From assembly GCA_030248295.1 (NCBI GenBank), contig JASANH010000626.1:2294001-2358000 (forward strand): DNA of 64,000 bases, written 5' to 3'. The stretch comes from Mesodorylaimus sp. YZB2_4 (taxonomy: Eukaryota; Nematoda; Enoplea; Dorylaimida; Dorylaimidae). Positions 42,604 through 54,810 of the stretch are shown in pieces. Within the stretch, counting starts at the first letter, position 1; each line of letters starts with the position of its first letter. Below the pieces are notes generated by a model, which was given only the letters and a program-made list of their open reading frames with translations, was not told the origin of the DNA and did not search any database. The position numbers were made by a program, and so were the translations under genes.

Positions 42604-42963
42604 TTAGCTCATATCATAAAAGGACAAATTGTTCAACATCATTTTCAATTTTTGAACATCATTTCGCAATCCTTGTCCTTTTCGATATCCGTCATCTGAT
42701 TTCGTCGATTCCAAATAACTTGCGCTTCGTTTTCCTTTGATATTATTTCTAATGATCATCAACAAAACTGGTACTTTGTGGGCTCTGAAGAAACACAACC
42801 AAGCGCAATGTTGATTTTTAGGCAAATCAGGACATCTTACTGACCTTTTTTGTCCATCGACTGTAAAACCAGGGGTATCGTCGCGGAAAAATGGCTCAAA
42901 TGAACTTGCAAATGAAGCCAAAACACAAAAGAGAAATAGGGTTCGAAAAAGGGCTGGTTTCAT
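42604..42963 (-). CDS. Candidate neuropeptide-like precursor
   Basis: The ATG at 42963 opens a signal peptide (MKPALFRTLFLFCVLASFAS). A 60-nt intron (42785-42844, donor AAG|GTCAGT, acceptor TTTCTTCAG) fits the frame. The spliced exons 42845-42963 and 42604-42784 give 99 aa. After the signal come DGQ-KR, the segment AHKVPVLLMIIRNNIK, and then GKR, the usual Gly-Lys-Arg signal for C-terminal amidation and cleavage. A further 39-residue tail follows. If the intron is retained the frame is still open and adds CPDLPKNQHCAWLC between the two basic sites, so either form could be real. I do not recognise the peptide family. Confidence 0.5.
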   Translation of the reverse strand: MKPALFRTLFLFCVLASFASSFEPFFRDDTPGFTVDGQKRSVRCPDLPKNQHCAWLCFFRAHKVPVLLMIIRNNIKGKRSASYLESTKSDDGYRKGQGLRNDVQKLKMMLNNLSFYDMS

Positions 42964-45006
42964 AGTTGACACTCAACCAGTGAACTCCTGCCTCCAAATC
43001 GAGTCTACTAGCTCGCAACAACCCCTTCTTGGACCTTACTCGATGATTTAGGAGCAGCTGGAAAGAAGTGATATGAACATTAATCGCATGGCAGACGTAG
43101 CGCGCAGAAAATCGGTTGCCATAGGCTCCAAGACGTCAATGTGACGGCATCCAAATGATGCGGCTGCTTAACAGCAAAAGGCGATTACAGGGATGTAGGG
43201 CCGGGATGAGAATAATAAGGAACGTATAAGGGCGTCTACTTAGCTTTCTAGCATCTTCTTAAGACAAAGCAAAAAGCGACAGTCAAGAAAATCATTATAC
43301 TTTGAGAAAAACAGCTTACTTTTTGCAAATATTGGCTCGCCTCGCCTGCGACAGGCAATAAGAAAATTGATGGAAAAAGCTACACTCGTGGCTCGCTCAG
43401 ACAAATGTTTGTTCAAGCTCACAAAAGATGTAAAAAGCTCGTTTTATCACGAATCCTATGATAATTATACGTAAGAAATAGGAAGCGTACTTTGCTAGCG
43501 TATACATGGAGAGGAAAAGTGGGCTTGTACGTCTGGTTACACCGGAACGACTCCAGGCCGATAAGGAGAATGATCAGATGGAAGAAGGAGAAGCAATACT
43601 GGAAAGTGTGATCTGTCACGTGAGTGCTTCCAGACAAGAACACTAGAAAGTGTTAGCCGGAAAGCTGGACTCAGGAAACGAGTAGTGAACATCCTGGAAA
43701 ATATAGAAGGTAACAGTCTAAAGTCGATACTGATCGATTTAGTCGAAGCACGCAGGATGCCGTTTTTAACCGTTATGAGCAACACTTTTTCTGTGATACA
43801 ATTTCTATGGTGATATCACTCTCGCTGATCAGTTGACAAGGTCCTGCTTTACTTGCGTTTGAATGAGGAGGCAGCCGAGCCACTGCCATTTGTACCAGCT
43901 TATCTTCTTAGAGCCTTCACACTTTAAGTGTATTTATGTCTGAAAAGTTTATGCACTAGTTGCTCGAATGGCTTCTTGAAAACAGTTCGCGAACCGACCG
44001 ACTTCAGCAAGTGTCATACTTGCAACTGATCTTACTCACATCTCACAACTCCACAGTTCTCAACAAACAGGGTGTTGTGAGACTGTTGCACATATTTTTT
44101 TGTGGCTATGACTGCAGGATACTTTGTTGGCCACTCATAAGTAGACATTGAGACGTCTTTATAGCGACATTTCCAAAGGAACAGGAAGACCAATAAATTA
44201 CTCAAATACGACATTATTTATTATATTTTAATTTTCGACGTTCCGTCTTATCTTAAGACATCATCAGGAACTGATAAAAACACACCGTAAGGCGAGCAAC
44301 GCATCAATGAGCTGGAAACCTGGCCACTCATATCTGAACCTTCTCTCGGATACTTGGTCCTCAAGATGGCTGGTTGGAAACTGCAAGGTTGCTCGGTTCG
44401 CGAACTGTCTCCCAGCAATCCGCTCTGGCAGACCAGTTTGGTTGAGTGGCCTCTGAGAAAGTAGGTGAATTTACTGATTGGGGGTCTGCATGTGCTTCTG
44501 GGGACACTAATTTCACGATATGAAGAGGAAGTGTTTGGTAGCTGCTTTTGCGAAGCTACAGAATTGGCTTTTTATCCATATTTCTCAGATTGGAGGTACG
44601 GATGTGGATAATATTTCCATTTCAGCAGCAGCATGCACTGGAGCTGCTTTTCTTTGTAATATTACAGTCAAATTGCAAGAAGCCTTCCTTAGATTTTGAT
44701 AGACCATGCTACATTAGCCGCATTTCAATGATAGGTGCCATATATGTTGGAGTTGAGGGGATAAAACCTCGCAAACAAACTTACTCGTCCGATAGCGTTG
44801 CATATCAGGATACGAAAGGCGTATGAACTCTAATTGCGCTAAGAAAATGCGTAGAATAATTACAACCGCATTCGGGCGCAAATGTCAAGAAGTGACAAAT
44901 TTGCTGAAACATAATCTTAAAGAAATAAATCCTGAGAATGGGTCCCATTTCCGTCGAGTAACAAGCAAATGCCCAGTTCTGCCGCAAGGGATTGTCTGAT
45001 TCGGTC
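42964..45006. other. Gene-free stretch
   Basis: Apart from the hammerhead-like motif at 44235-44267, nothing is recognised. Plus- and minus-strand open frames lack domain and splice support. Confidence 0.35.
44235..44267 (-). ncRNA. Degenerate hammerhead-ribozyme-like motif
   Basis: On the minus strand the text CTGATGA is followed by a stem-loop (TGTCTT-AAGA-TAAGACG region, GTCTT pairing AAGAC) and then GGAACGTCG. This is the order of the hammerhead core, CUGAUGA, stem II, GAAA. The second core box reads GGAA where GAAA is expected. Similar motifs are known from Penelope-like and other retroelements. As written it lacks a perfect core and is likely inactive, or a chance match. Confidence 0.35.
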
Positions 45007-45267
45007 ATGCTTTCTCAGAAGGTTATAATTCTGGCTCTACTGTTCTTGTGTCTTTTCTTCATCGACAACAGTGAATCATTTAGATTATTCAAACCGTACG
45101 AATTGCTGGGGAAGACTAAGAAAGCTACTGATAGTCTCTCGCACGATGCTCTGACATGGGTTAATGTGTAAGTTGCTCGTTTAATCTCTTGAACTGACGG
45201 GATATTTGTGTTCGCTTTCAGGAAAACACGTTGGACTAGCGCTCGATGGTCACCGAGATACTGGTAG
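45007..45267 (+). CDS. Candidate small secreted peptide, two exons
   Basis: Exon 45007-45167 and exon 45222-45267 join in frame (donor GT|GTAAGT, acceptor TTTCAG, 54-nt intron) to give 68 aa ending at TAG. The first 24 residues are a clear signal peptide (MLSQKVIILALLFLCLFFID). The mature part has a KTKK basic site and an unusual Trp/Arg-rich C-terminus (RWTSARWSPRYW) contributed by the second exon. The signal peptide, the consensus splice sites and an intron of the size typical here support a real gene despite its shortness. No family recognised; a neuropeptide or an antimicrobial peptide are both possible. Confidence 0.5.
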
Positions 45268-45618
45268 GCTCTAAAAAGTGATGATTTGCTGAGAGAATGA
45301 TGAAGTTTCAGATTTCTGCAGCCATAGAGAATGATCCTGAGACTCTGATACTAGGTCAGGATACCACAGTCAAGATGCATTATATAATTTAACGAGCGTA
45401 TGTACCCTTGATTCTGATTACAGGAACCAGTACTGGAGACTGGTTTTTATTTCACTAAATACTACATGAAAATTAGTTCTGATTTTTCTAGTAGCAAAAA
45501 ATTTAGAAAACAAGCAGCTAAAGTTACAGTATTGACACAATTTCCCATCCAGCCAACTACTATTCACAGCCTATGCCGGACCACTGCCAAGACTCAAAGA
45601 TTGGGCTGGCATTGGTCA

Positions 45619-46471
45619 TTACAAGACATGGGGCACTGGACTAAGATCGTCGTCTTCTAATCGTTTCGATGCTTCGCGAATGTTCGTTATGGCTGTGCGA
45701 AATTCCAGTCCTCCCGTGTCGCTGTCTTTCCTGGGAGCACCACTTTGCGCATCGCCAATAAGTCTTTTGGCTGCGTTTTCGACCTCGGCGTAACTGGCAT
45801 CCGCTGGTAAGAATATTTTTCTCACTGTTACTTCGCGAATGATCTGCTGGCGTCGTCGTGGTTGTAACTCTCCATCTTCTTCTTCCTCTTCATTTTCTGT
45901 GACCTAAAAGCCGTAAATTTTTGAAAGCCAGGTGACTGAAAAACCCAAAAGAAGTGGTAAAAAATGGAAGAGTCAGCTTGCTATGGACACAAAAAAGCTT
46001 CTGCGAAGATGCTGCAGTGCTTTTGCTTGTGTAATTCCAAATAGATGCCCAAAAGAGGCAGGAATTCATTGAAATGTTATCCAGTCGGAGGCAAGTAGAA
46101 AGAAGCTATACCTTTCGCACTCTGGCCTCTCTGTGGGCATCTTGTACTTCTTCCGCTTCATCCTCCGCAGCTGCAGCGTCTGCTATATTCATTCCATGTA
46201 GGATGGTTTCGAGCAAATCTTGATCGCCTTTCGCCACTTCCACGTTGCCATTGGCCACTAGCGCAGTTGCTGTTGGACCATTTTTATACGATGCAGCTTT
46301 GGATTCCCGCTCAGGGTTAGCGCATCCGGGTTCGCCATCTTTCAATGGCGCTCTCGTTCGAAACAGATAATAAACAAAGGCTAGAGAAATAAATGTGGCC
46401 AAAATAACATAATTATAAATGTAGGATAATATCATTTCTGTAATTGTTGGTTCTGAGCGAAAAATCCCCAT
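45619..46471 (-). CDS. Uncharacterised single-pass membrane protein with acidic/basic cytosolic tail
   Basis: Two exons, 46112-46471 and 45619-45903, join in phase 0 (donor GTATAG, acceptor TTTTAG). The product is about 214 aa. An N-terminal hydrophobic helix (YIYNYVILATFISLAFVYYL, residues about 18-37) would anchor it. The remainder is polar: an Ala/Glu-rich coiled-coil-like segment (AAAAEDEAEEVQDAHREARV), then TENEEEEEDGE and a basic QPRRRQQ, and a C-terminal part with VENAAKRLI and ASKRLEDDD. There is no cleavable signal and no domain I recognise. The non-consensus GTATAG donor lowers confidence in the junction, though the frame is kept. Confidence 0.6.
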
Positions 46472-48686
46472 TTTTGAGGCTGAGAATATCAGCTCAGGTA
46501 CTCGTTATCGTTTTGGAAGCAGAGACAGCTTATCACCAGACACCACAGTTAATCTACTAGAGTCGAATAGACGAAAAAGTGTTCAATGAAAGAGGACGGT
46601 TTGAAGCAAAAGGAAAGAAGGGCAATGAGCTCGCCTTAGCAAGAAGAAGCTTTAAAACTGGGCTGTGTGACTTGGAATTAGGGAGTGAGACTAGAACGAA
46701 CGTTCGTGCTCGAAAAAGCTCGTGAGTCCAAAAGCTCAACTGCCGTTGAACGTGCTTATAAGAAAGCTGTGCGTAAATGCCTGCATTTCGAGGGTATCAA
46801 CTGCTTAGAAACTAGAAACTTTGTGCGTACGGCATAGTAAACGTGCTAAAGATAATAGTGATGACGAATGATGTTATGGTCAAGTGGAGGAAGGTTCCTG
46901 CAAGTGCGGATGCTAGCTAGGTCATTTTGATAAAGGGTGGACATGTACATGGCGACAGCAAGGGTAGAGAGCTGGTCAACATATTCATTATCTTTGCGCT
47001 GATTTTGGAAAATCAAAACAGGAAGAACCAGAGTGTAGTCCCAATTAGCTGACACACGAGAGCAGGCCGTAGACAAATTCCGGAAGAAAAAACGAATCAT
47101 AGTCGTGCTGAAAATTCTCATTTGGTGGTACGATAGGGAATTTCAAAGTTAGCCGATGCAGGGGTGAACGTGACGGGCCAATACCTGTAAAGACGTATAA
47201 GTAAAACAGTCCTTGCCATATACATACATGAATACCCATCTATCTACTGCGTATGTCACCACACCGCAGTTCCAATCCAGTTCCAGGCCCGCTTTAGTGG
47301 ATTTCCAGATCTGATGAAATTTCATAACCCCAATGTACTCCTCTGTTTTATTTCTTTATTACGATCTCACTATTAGTTGCAAGGTATGTGAGTGGATAGA
47401 GAATTTTAAATGATCATAGAAAGGGGTTAAAGCTAGGAAAAAATTGAGGTTTTGCTGTGTGCTTCTGAAAAATTTCATCGCAGTGGAAGACTGGAGCATT
47501 TGGTTGGCCTTGCAGCAGGGCAAGCGTCATGAAGAGTAGTTTCTTCTGAAATCTTTCCTTACTTGACTAATGATGAAGCGGACAGTCCTGAATGTACATT
47601 GCTTAAATGAAGAACATATCCTCAGCAAGCCGTATCAGGATCGAGAAGCCCGCGCAACATGAACCGGAAACTGTTTCCTGTTATTACAGCTCTTATTAGA
47701 TTTCCTTTCTTGGCTGCTTCTTACGATTAGTGATGGCTGTGCGATCCAGCCGAATCGTCAGAGGAAGTTATATTTTCGAGCTCCGTGATTCCGTTTCTTG
47801 AATCAATGCACAGGGCCCCATTTGTTTCGTTCCCACCTTAGATTCTGTTCTGCAACTCAATCTTCCAGGTTATTCCCAGTCCATAGCCCCAGTGCACGTG
47901 AATCTCGGCAGGACTCTACGGCAGTCCGAAATGCAGAGTCAAATTCAAAATGTATGCGTAAATTACACCTGTCCCTGTCTTTAGGGTAATCAGAAACAAA
48001 TTTTTCGAGGGGATGGGGATGGGGGTCATGATTGTGTAAGACTAATTCTAGTTAGCGATAATAACGCGGAGTGACTGCATGGGAGGCTTTAATATAATGA
48101 ATCGGTCAAGGTAGATCTTCTTGCTGGTGACTAAAATTACTTTGTGTGATTGAACAACAGATGCGATAAGCATTGACGAATCGAATACAGAGTTCGGAAG
48201 ACGACAATGCGCTTTGTATTAGCTTGATATTCGGTCCAATTTCAGTCACAGTCGCAATGAGCGAAAGCTAACTATAGCTAGTTCTAGCTAACCCGCATAT
48301 CTACCTCATCAGGTAGTGCGCGTAGGGTAGCACCAGATAAAAAGTATGAACTTCGTTACTAGACTCATCGCGATTCTCATCGGGGTACGTGAACGCACCT
48401 TGAAGGTCCTAAACGGAGGCTCAAGGTGGGGGGGGAGGAGAGAGTTGGTTGATAAGTTGACAAAACAATGCGGTAAAAAAGGTTGAAATTCCAAGTGATC
48501 GAAGGACTCGTGCCATAACCCAGTTGTCGAAAGGATCATTCTGTGAGCACCCGTCTTCTACCTGCGGGCTATATCAGTCCTCTATAACTTTTGCTGTGGT
48601 GTGTTTTTTGTTATCTAGTTTGAGTAAAAATATTCCAGTCTTTGCTTATTGGTAATTCATTTTTAGAACTGCTTTACAGGTTGTTT
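46472..48686. other. Gene-free stretch before the receptor gene
   Basis: No gene, RNA or repeat family recognised. A G-rich run (GGGGATGGGGATGGGGGT, about 48010-48027) could form a G-quadruplex. Confidence 0.35.
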
Positions 48687-50269
48687 ATGAGAAACCCCAA
48701 ATTTCATCCGCAAAAGTTTATTTTCTGTACTTTACACAAACTGTTACTTCGTCACAGACAACTGTCACCCATGGACGCTTGGTCGAACAGTGCCGCTGAC
48801 GAAGTGGACAAATTACTTAATATTTTAAACACCTTCGGTTCCTTTGTCGGCGTTCATCTTCTTCATCAGGCACAGACAAAATTTCAGCCGCCTCTTCAGT
48901 ATTGTGCGAGGATAATACTTTTTACAGCCATTATTCTCGTGTATGTACTGGCCACAGCACTTATAGTCCTATCAATTATACCCCACCCATCAGAATCGAA
49001 ACAGGAACCAGAATTTGATGTCCCGACTACTTTTGCGCTTATGTATACGGTTTTCGCGTTCAACAGATTGGTTAGTTTTATCGCTTTAAATTATGCCAAT
49101 ATTGTGTTATGCCGAGAAAATGGCTTTTACAATCGATCTCGACAATTTATGATTCGTTCGCATATGAACCAGAGAGATGTTACTTATTGGAAACGTCTGG
49201 TGATATCTGGTTCGTTAGTTGCTGCAGTTTACACATTGATCTGCTTCATGCTGGGTCTGCTTTATACGTTCGGAATCGTCAAAGGCGGTCTCCCAATACG
49301 ATATGACAGATCCGCTATTTGGATTTCGGTGCCCACCAGAGGCGTGCACTGCATCGTCCTAATGGCAAATATTCTAGGATCACTGCATGCGGGCTATTAC
49401 ACTTTATTTTTCTTCGTCATTTGTGAATTGGCAAGATCACATGTTTGGCATTTTTGTAAGAAATTGGAAGCGGAACCAGGCAATACTTTTGGGACTATCA
49501 GGATTTCGAAATATCAAAGCGAATATACTCGTCTGTCAATTATGATCAAATGCTTGGACGAGGCGTTCAGGCATTCTTGTTTTTGTCAATTGTTCTTCTT
49601 CGTCTCCACTGCAAGTGTCAATTTATTTGGCTTGACTAGAGGAGGCCTGGAGTCAGCGACCGTATTCAATCTGATTTATTGGCTTTGTATGGTCACAGCG
49701 ATGTTCTCCTTTACAGCTGTGCCGGCGACACTTCTGAAATCACAGGTAAGTTTTGATGAAGGCCAGGCAAGGAAATAGCGATCGAAGGGTCGTTATTTTC
49801 TTCAAACATGCCCATGTTGTTTAGTGTGTGTTATGCATCGGTGACTGTTTAGATGGTTTTAGTGTGACAAACCAAAAGATTTGGTCCAGGATTGGTTTTT
49901 AAAAGGCGAAGAAACTGGGATATACACGGATAGCGTAAATATTTTAATTAGCAGATCGAAATAGGACTGAAACATTATTCCTCATTTAGGAAAGCAGAAA
50001 GGCGATATTGGTACTAATACAATGGATATAATCTGATGACATTGGTATAACTGTGTCGTCGTGTGCCAAATTGGACGCACGTTTATTGCTAAGCTTGAGT
50101 ATTTGTATAAGATAGCTCTCAATTGAATAGTCTGCAAATATTTTTATTGCAGGTAGGGTCGGTGGTCGTGACCTATTTTCTAGTCATTCTTCAGTTCACT
50201 GCGCCCTCACATATCGATGTGGACGTTTGTAATAAGATCGTAAATTTGACGGAATTATGCTCTAAATGA
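48687..50269 (+). CDS. Gustatory-receptor-family chemoreceptor
   Basis: Exons 48687-49745 and 50153-50269 join in phase 0 (CAG|GTAAGT, ttgcag acceptor), giving about 391 aa. The protein has about seven hydrophobic helices, including YCARIILFTAIILVYVLATA, RLVISGSLVAAVYTLICFML and LGSLHAGYYTLFFFVICEL. The short last exon carries VVTYFLVILQF, the TYhhhhhQF signature in TM7 that defines the invertebrate Gr family. A phase-0 intron just before this signature is also typical of the family. The ligand-gated cation-channel function and membrane topology are inferred from family knowledge; the ligand is unknown. The first ATG in frame is at 48687; an earlier exon is possible since an acceptor-like TTTACAG precedes it. 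Confidence 0.85.
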
Positions 50270-50819
50270 TGCTTTTATTTTTATCTCCTCCATAAAACTA
50301 TTGATTCGTCCGAATATGTATATTGTATTGCCTGATTAATATGATTTCATTCTTTATTTTAGTCGTGCACGTTCGAAATTGCTGTGGTGGAGCCATTGTA
50401 GACATCCTGAGTTGACTTAGCCATTGTGAGCGCGTTCACGATGCGCAGAGAAAGTATACTCAGTATGTCATATGCAGATTGTACCTAGAATAACTCTCAT
50501 GGTCAAAAGGAGACGGGTTTTTGGGGGCCTTTACATTATCACCATTGCAGTTAAGTTCTGCGCTGAAATGATACAAGATTAGAACTAAGCTCGTTTGATC
50601 ATAGGGAATTGTATTGTTTTGAGTAATTTTCTTTACATCATCATGTCATCAAAAAAGGTTGACGTTTTTAATTGCATATATCGAGGGCAAAAGTACGATT
50701 TTTTAAAGTGTACAAAATCCATTTACATCACATAACCATTCACATCACATTCAATATCACATTGCACAACCACTAAAAAGAGGAAAAACCAAGAAAAAAC
50801 AAAAAAAAAACATGACTAT
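50270..50819. other. 3' flank of the receptor gene
   Basis: AT-rich, with several AATAAA-like signals and no coding capacity. Confidence 0.35.
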
Positions 50820-52399
50820 TCAAGAAACTTTAGAGATGACAACTTTGCATTTTTGGAACATGTTTGTTTTCTGGATAAATTTAGCTCGTTTTGTTAAAAC
50901 TTTTAATCTTGTTGGCAAGGAGTCCCACAGATCTACTACATCGCCTTTATCCTCGTAATCAGTTCGGGCAAACCATATACACCTCTGGGCTGACTGCACA
51001 ACCATGTTTGTCACTGAGATGATATGGCTGTAATTTTTACTTGCTACGCCCAAAATTTTACTTTCTGTGCTTACCATTATGGACGGTCAAGTTCGCTCAG
51101 GAGGCCTTGCACCTGTTCCCAGAAATGATCGGCTCTACTGCAGGACATTGAACGAAAACATGGTACACATCCTCATGTTTGAGCAGACAAAGTGCTATCC
51201 TACAATATTTACAGTTTGCATCGACCTCCGAGAAGCGCGAAATTTGCTTCTGGTGTATAGTGCTTTGTAGAGCACAGAAAAGTGCATGCTGCTGTAAGTC
51301 CATCCACGTATGTCGTTTTATTCAATCTCCAATATAAGCTAAAATCGATTTGCTCACTTCTTAACTTTTCCTTCCAGTAGTCTTGCATGGCCTTGGTGGC
51401 CTTACCAGCCTTTTTCCCTATCATATGTTCGTAGAACAGCTTTGTCTTAACGCACTTTGTTGGGAACATCTTTTCGCCCAAACTTATTCTGTCATCGTCA
51501 ATCATAGAGAAATGAGAAGCTATTACAGCCTTGCGAACGTCCTTATAAAAATTTGGAATTGGGATATTTCACAGGTCCCTCAACTTGGCATGTCGCACCT
51601 TTTCAAAAAAATAATCGAAAGCTGAATGCCAAGCTGCCTTTTGTTTCGCTATTAGTCTACGCACTGGGAGCATCAGCCTGAAAGACAATATTTGGTATTT
51701 ATATCCGGGCACGCAAATTCACCCTGCTCCTCCCTCCTTTTTAGTATCAATTGATTTATCATATTTACTTTTGATGGATACCAAAAAATCCATGTGCTTC
51801 TCAACGCTGCGCTAAAAGTCAAGTTATGGAGCGATTACAGACCCTAAATACAACACTTTGGAAAGAAAATATGTGTTGACTACATGGATCCTTCCAAAAT
51901 AAGACATGTCGCTGTGTGGTGTCCCGCTGCTTAGCGTCCCTATGTACTCTCGGACCGTCATCCAGTTGCCTCTTAAATCCATCCCAGCCCTGGAAAGCAC
52001 AGACCCATAAACTTTGACCTGGTCCACCAGCAGGTCCACCAGGTCATTAGATATTTCCTTTTCATTCATGGAGCCTAGAGTCAAGATTTTTGTTTTTTCT
52101 GGTTTTGTAACCACTCGGTTTACTGAACCCCGCACCCGACGGAGACACGGCACACAATCACCAAGAACAAGGCAGACATTCCCCTTATATACCTCCGCAG
52201 TAATTTGCATATATCAACAGATCACCCGTATATCACAGGAGCTGGTCTTCTGAGCCTTTGGTTGTACTTTTATCGGGCGACCTGGCGTGTTGACTGGCAT
52301 AGTACCTTGATAATCGGTAACCGGATCTAACTTGCTGGAACTAGATGGAAGGGTAAACACTACACCCCTTACACCACTACCTCACCGAAGGAGTATGGG

Positions 52400-52880
52400 C
52401 TTCCAGTGCCGATGTAGCGGCTCAGTTATCAAAGTACGACAATCCTGACTTAGCAGAGTATAACAGGTAATTATCGCGGTCCTACCAACCTAGTTGTCCA
52501 AAGGACTTTCCAAATCCAATATGTTGGCTGCATATAGTGAAACAGGAGAAGAAGCGCAAGAGCTGATGTTGAAAGAACGCTTCATTGCTGGACTTTCGGT
52601 GCCTGATCAAAGCCATGTTCATTTCAAACTGTGGAAAGTAGCTTACAGGGAAGGCCTTTCGAGGACATAGTCGCTGCTGTCACAACAGCAGAAGTAAATC
52701 GACGTATGTTTTCTTTGGCCTCTTCAGCTATCATTCACAATGCTGGTCCAAACGATGCTCACAGTGGCCTGCAAGCAGTGATACAACCAGATCGAAATCG
52801 GTAGAATCGTTGCAATTCCCGTAACAATCAAGAACGCAACAATTTTCAAAATCAACCACGTCCGCATTATGCAGGCGCTC
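52400..52880 (+). pseudogene. Ty3/Gypsy gag fragment
   Basis: On the plus strand the frames read AAYSETGEEAQELMLKERFI then AGLSVPDQSHVHFKLWK, the usual text of the C-terminal capsid part of Gypsy gag, and later a NRCNSRNNQERNNF QN-rich stretch. Frameshifts near 52650 and 52800 break it. It abuts a reverse-transcriptase fragment of the same superfamily in the opposite orientation. Confidence 0.6.
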
Positions 52881-52889
52881 AAAGACGGC

Positions 52890-53206
52890 CTGCAGTCGCT
52901 CCTGATGCTCTTCATACGTGGCTGCGAAGACTAGGATATCGTCCAAATAAACTAGACACTGGCACCAGGTGAGTCCTGACAGAACAGCATTCATGAGTCG
53001 TATTAAAAAAAAGCAGGTGCATTAGTCAATCCGAATGGGAGCATCTTGAATTGGTAATGAGAGCACCCTCCCCCTGGGACACGGAACGCGGTCTTCTCTT
53101 TGTCGCCTTCTTTCAACTTGATTTGCCAATAGCCAGAAATCAGATCCAAACTCGAGAAAAAATTAGCTCCTGACAATGAGTCTAGAATATCGTCTATTCT
53201 AGGCAT
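52890..53206 (-). pseudogene. Ty3/Gypsy reverse transcriptase fragment
   Basis: The minus strand encodes [36 protein letters not shown] and [12 protein letters not shown]. After a frameshift in an eight-T run (about 53007-53014) it continues with CLVYLDDILVF, including the catalytic YLDD, and EEHQERLQAVFERL. These are the palm motifs of Ty3/Gypsy reverse transcriptase. No RNase H or integrase follows. Confidence 0.85.
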
Positions 53207-53334
53207 TGATTAGATTCACCCGTTAAACGATTAGATTGCCAAAAATGGTAAAACGGATAATTCATTTGGGCTAAAGCTGCTGCCAAGGCTGCTGCGGCCA
53301 TTATTAGAAACTTGGAAACCCAGGTTGCTCAAAT

Positions 53335-53490
53335 ATCTTTCCTCTGTGGGAAAAGCAATTGTGTCCCCAGTAGGAATGAGATCTGTTCCTCTCTGGGAGC
53401 AATGACGTGTCCTCCTTGGGAATGACTATGTTCCTCGGTGGGAACTACGACGTGTCCTCTGTGGGAGTGAACTTCAGTTCCTCTGTGGGA
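53335..53490. repeat. Degenerate minisatellite
   Basis: About seven variants of a TTCCTC(t/g)(g/c)TGGGAA core recur at intervals of about 18-20 bp, alternating with ACGTGTCCTC. They lie in the foreign block that interrupts the LINE. Confidence 0.6.
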
Positions 53491-54810
53491 AGTTAATTAG
53501 CAATTTGCATCCTTGATTTCCCCCTGGGTAAGACCTGAGCGGCCCCCAAATGTGATGAGGGTTTCCGGAAGCAAGTGAAATTGTTCAGGATGCACTATCT
53601 TGCCCATAACCTTCCTTAGTCTCATTACTAGAACCTTCGCCAAGATCTTATAATCAACATTTAGGAGAGTTAAAGGCCTCCAGCTCGATCTTTGTGCTTT
53701 GTCCCTTTCTCCCTCATACAGCTGTGAGATTACCCCGAAGTAGCAAGAGGATGGAAGAAAGCCTAACATCGATAAAGCTTCGTGCACCCTGCTCAAAATC
53801 TTGCCCATTTCAGCGATGAAAAAGATGTAAAATTCAAACGGTAGTCCATCCAGTCCAGGGGACTTCTTACGCTGAAAAGAGCGTATCGCTTCTCCGATGC
53901 TGTCTCCCAACATCTCCTTATCCACTGCATCTGCCATCCCATGCGGTGGCTTGCTCAAAAACTCAGCTGCCGCCCCAGCATTTATTTCGCCGCCGTTGTG
54001 AACAAGCTAGCATACTGACTTTTGACTTCCAGCGACTTCCAGCTGCTCCTCATATAAGGTTCTATCAGCCCCTCGAATCAAATATACTGCCCTGGCTTCC
54101 GCCGAGTTCTTTTGCATCAATTTAGCGGTCGACAAAGTGAACTGATCAGTTGCCAAATCTCTATAATGTGTTTTACAGTACTTCGCCTTTTCCTAACCTC
54201 TTCACGATCTAAAGCCCTTAGCCTATCCCTGACGTCCCGGAATTCCGATTACAGTAACTCACTAGACGGCCTAACCATTTCTTCGCTTTATCCAACTCTT
54301 TCTCCAACCAGAGTCGCCTTTGCCTATACTCCCTATCAGACTTCTGTTTTCGAGCCTTGCATGATGCCCCTACCTCCTGTTTACACTCCTCCCACAAAAT
54401 CAGAACCTCTTCATTCTGGGCAGCGTTTATTTTAGCCTTTATGATCTGTAACTTTTCCCTGACACTTCTTTGCAACAATTCATCATGTTCAAGAGAGTCA
54501 ATATGAAGCTTGCAGTAAGAAGGTCCTCTTCTTATTTTTGCAAAGGCTGCACTACATTCTATCTCGAAAATTTTATGGTCGGACCAGCCAGTATTAGTAA
54601 ACTTGTGCTTCACATAAGAATTGACCATGTTTTCACTACCATATATCCTATCCAGACGTTCCTGCGTTTTGGAGCTATGGGCTAGATGAGAAAATTCTCT
54701 TTTCTCTGCACGGTATAGTATACCTGCTACAAAAGCGTGCAAGACTGTTCGGTATGTCATCTCAGTTCTTCAGTATAACATACTTGTATGACATACTTGT
54801 AGTAATGTAA

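Larger units (their letters stand above)
50820..54770 (-). mobile_element. Decayed L1/Tx1-like LINE, interrupted
   Basis: Read from 54.77 kb downwards the parts are in LINE order. First is the endonuclease end (QERLDRIYGS...WSDHKIFEI, 54218-54760), then a linker. Next is the reverse-transcriptase front (KSPGLDGLPFEFY...WRPLTLLNVDYKILAK, 53497-53958). After a gap come the reverse-transcriptase end (KTKILTLGS...FGRIHVVNTYFLSKVLYLGS, 51824-52210), a spacer, a zinc-binding C-terminus (CKYC...HVFVQCP, 51097-51303) and a terminal block (50820-51077). The catalytic YADD-type motif is not intact. Stops and frameshifts separate the parts, so it is inactive. The gap at about 52.26-53.49 kb is filled by foreign repeats. 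Confidence 0.85.
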
